A DNA stretch of 64,000 nt, from contig CAJQUW010000932.1 in NCBI GenBank assembly GCA_907163375.1, forward strand, positions 434,001 through 498,000, in the 5' to 3' direction. The notes beneath the pieces were generated by a model. It made no database searches. It worked only from the letters and a program-made list of their open reading frames with translations, and was not told the DNA's origin. Position numbers and translations under genes: made by a program. The DNA comes from Prostheceraeus crozeri. Lineage: Eukaryota > Platyhelminthes > Polycladida > Euryleptidae. The stretch's first letter is position 1. The number at the start of each line of letters is the position of its first letter. Below, piece after piece: positions 63,604-64,000 of the stretch.

Positions 63604-64000
63604 ATGAATCCAACTGCCTCATTTTATTCACGACCCTCCTATGTAAGTGGTGGAGGACAAATTTACATCGGCGCTCGCCGCCAACGTGGAGGTAGCATAC
63701 TTGGTGCACTGAAATCTGTTGTAGCACCTCTCATATCCAATGTCGGTAGATCTTTAAAACGAAATGTTTTAAGTAATGCCGTTGGCTTTGCTGGTGATGT
63801 TGCTAGTGATCTTTCCAGAGGTAGAAGTTTTAAGAGCAGTTTGTTGAATCGTGGGAAGGAACGCGGTTTAAATACATTGAAGCAGACCCTTGCTGGTGTT
63901 ACTCAAGGAAAGAAATCGCCTAAACGAATGAATAAAGGAAGAAGGAAACATCGCGGAGCTGGTAAGGTGCGATCTTCAGTTAAAAGGCATTCACGCAAAC
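63604..64000 (+). CDS. Copy-2 pX/pVI-like core protein, cut by window edge
   Basis: Starts MNPTASFYSRPSY as in copy 1, 30 bases after CATGCAAAG (63565-63573), and is open to the window end. Confidence 0.65.
   Translation, partial: MNPTASFYSRPSYVSGGGQIYIGARRQRGGSILGALKSVVAPLISNVGRSLKRNVLSNAVGFAGDVASDLSRGRSFKSSLLNRGKERGLNTLKQTLAGVTQGKKSPKRMNKGRRKHRGAGKVRSSVKRHSRK

Larger units (their letters stand above)
56717..64000. mobile_element. Second Maverick copy, inverted relative to the first, right part outside window
   Basis: It begins AGTAGTAATAAAACGGCGAA, like the first element's terminus. The gene series from 58197 is collinear with 38119 to 32276 of copy 1, but on the plus strand and with a much shorter terminal repeat. 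Proteins are nearly identical between copies except for lesions listed in the gene entries. Confidence 0.9.

Overview
The window looks like animal nuclear DNA, probably a marine invertebrate. It has spliceosomal introns, CR1/jockey-type LINEs, a hAT-like DNA transposon, short inverted-repeat elements, and one plausible host gene with signal peptide and membrane segment. Frequent TAGGCCTA- and ATGCATGC-type words would fit an echinoderm, but that is only a weak guess. Most coding capacity belongs to integrated virus-like Maverick/Polinton elements.

Layout. (1) 1-4376: right part of an AT-rich Polinton-like element, genes all on the minus strand (packaging ATPase, minor-capsid-like protein, membrane protein), ending in a hairpin that may be its terminus. 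(2) 4377-11766: older DNA with a hAT-like transposon (4679-10177, degenerate 8-bp target duplication) into which a LINE has jumped, followed by three small unrecognised ORFs. (3) 11767-41296: a complete 29,530-bp Maverick. It starts AG, ends CT, has long terminal inverted repeats and is flanked by a perfect 6-bp duplication CATGGT (11761-11766 and 41297-41302). (4) 41303-56716: host DNA with inverted-repeat elements, a hammerhead ribozyme, a two-exon Cys-rich membrane protein gene, a minisatellite and two broken LINEs. (5) 56717-64000: a second, more decayed copy of the same Maverick family in opposite orientation, cut by the window edge.

The complete Maverick carries the family hallmarks: protein-primed DNA polymerase B, integrase with chromodomain, packaging ATPase, adenovirus-type protease, double-jelly-roll major capsid protein and two large minor-capsid-like proteins. 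Beyond the usual set it encodes a TATA-binding-protein-like protein (29976-30521) preceded by two tandem PC4-like proteins (29288-29937). Its genes show two promoter types: CCAAT/TATA promoters before the polymerase and the 37344-38119 gene, and a recurring TATGCAAA-type box 21-38 bases before several capsid and packaging genes. Together these suggest that the element brings its own basal transcription apparatus, which is the most interesting signal here.

Several genes of the complete element have frame breaks (polymerase C-terminus, major capsid C-terminus, both minor capsid genes). A 5-kb pyrimidine-rich block (about 21480-26440) has replaced the end of one minor capsid gene. These may reflect decay or assembly error. 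Copy 2 has its own nonsense changes and indels.
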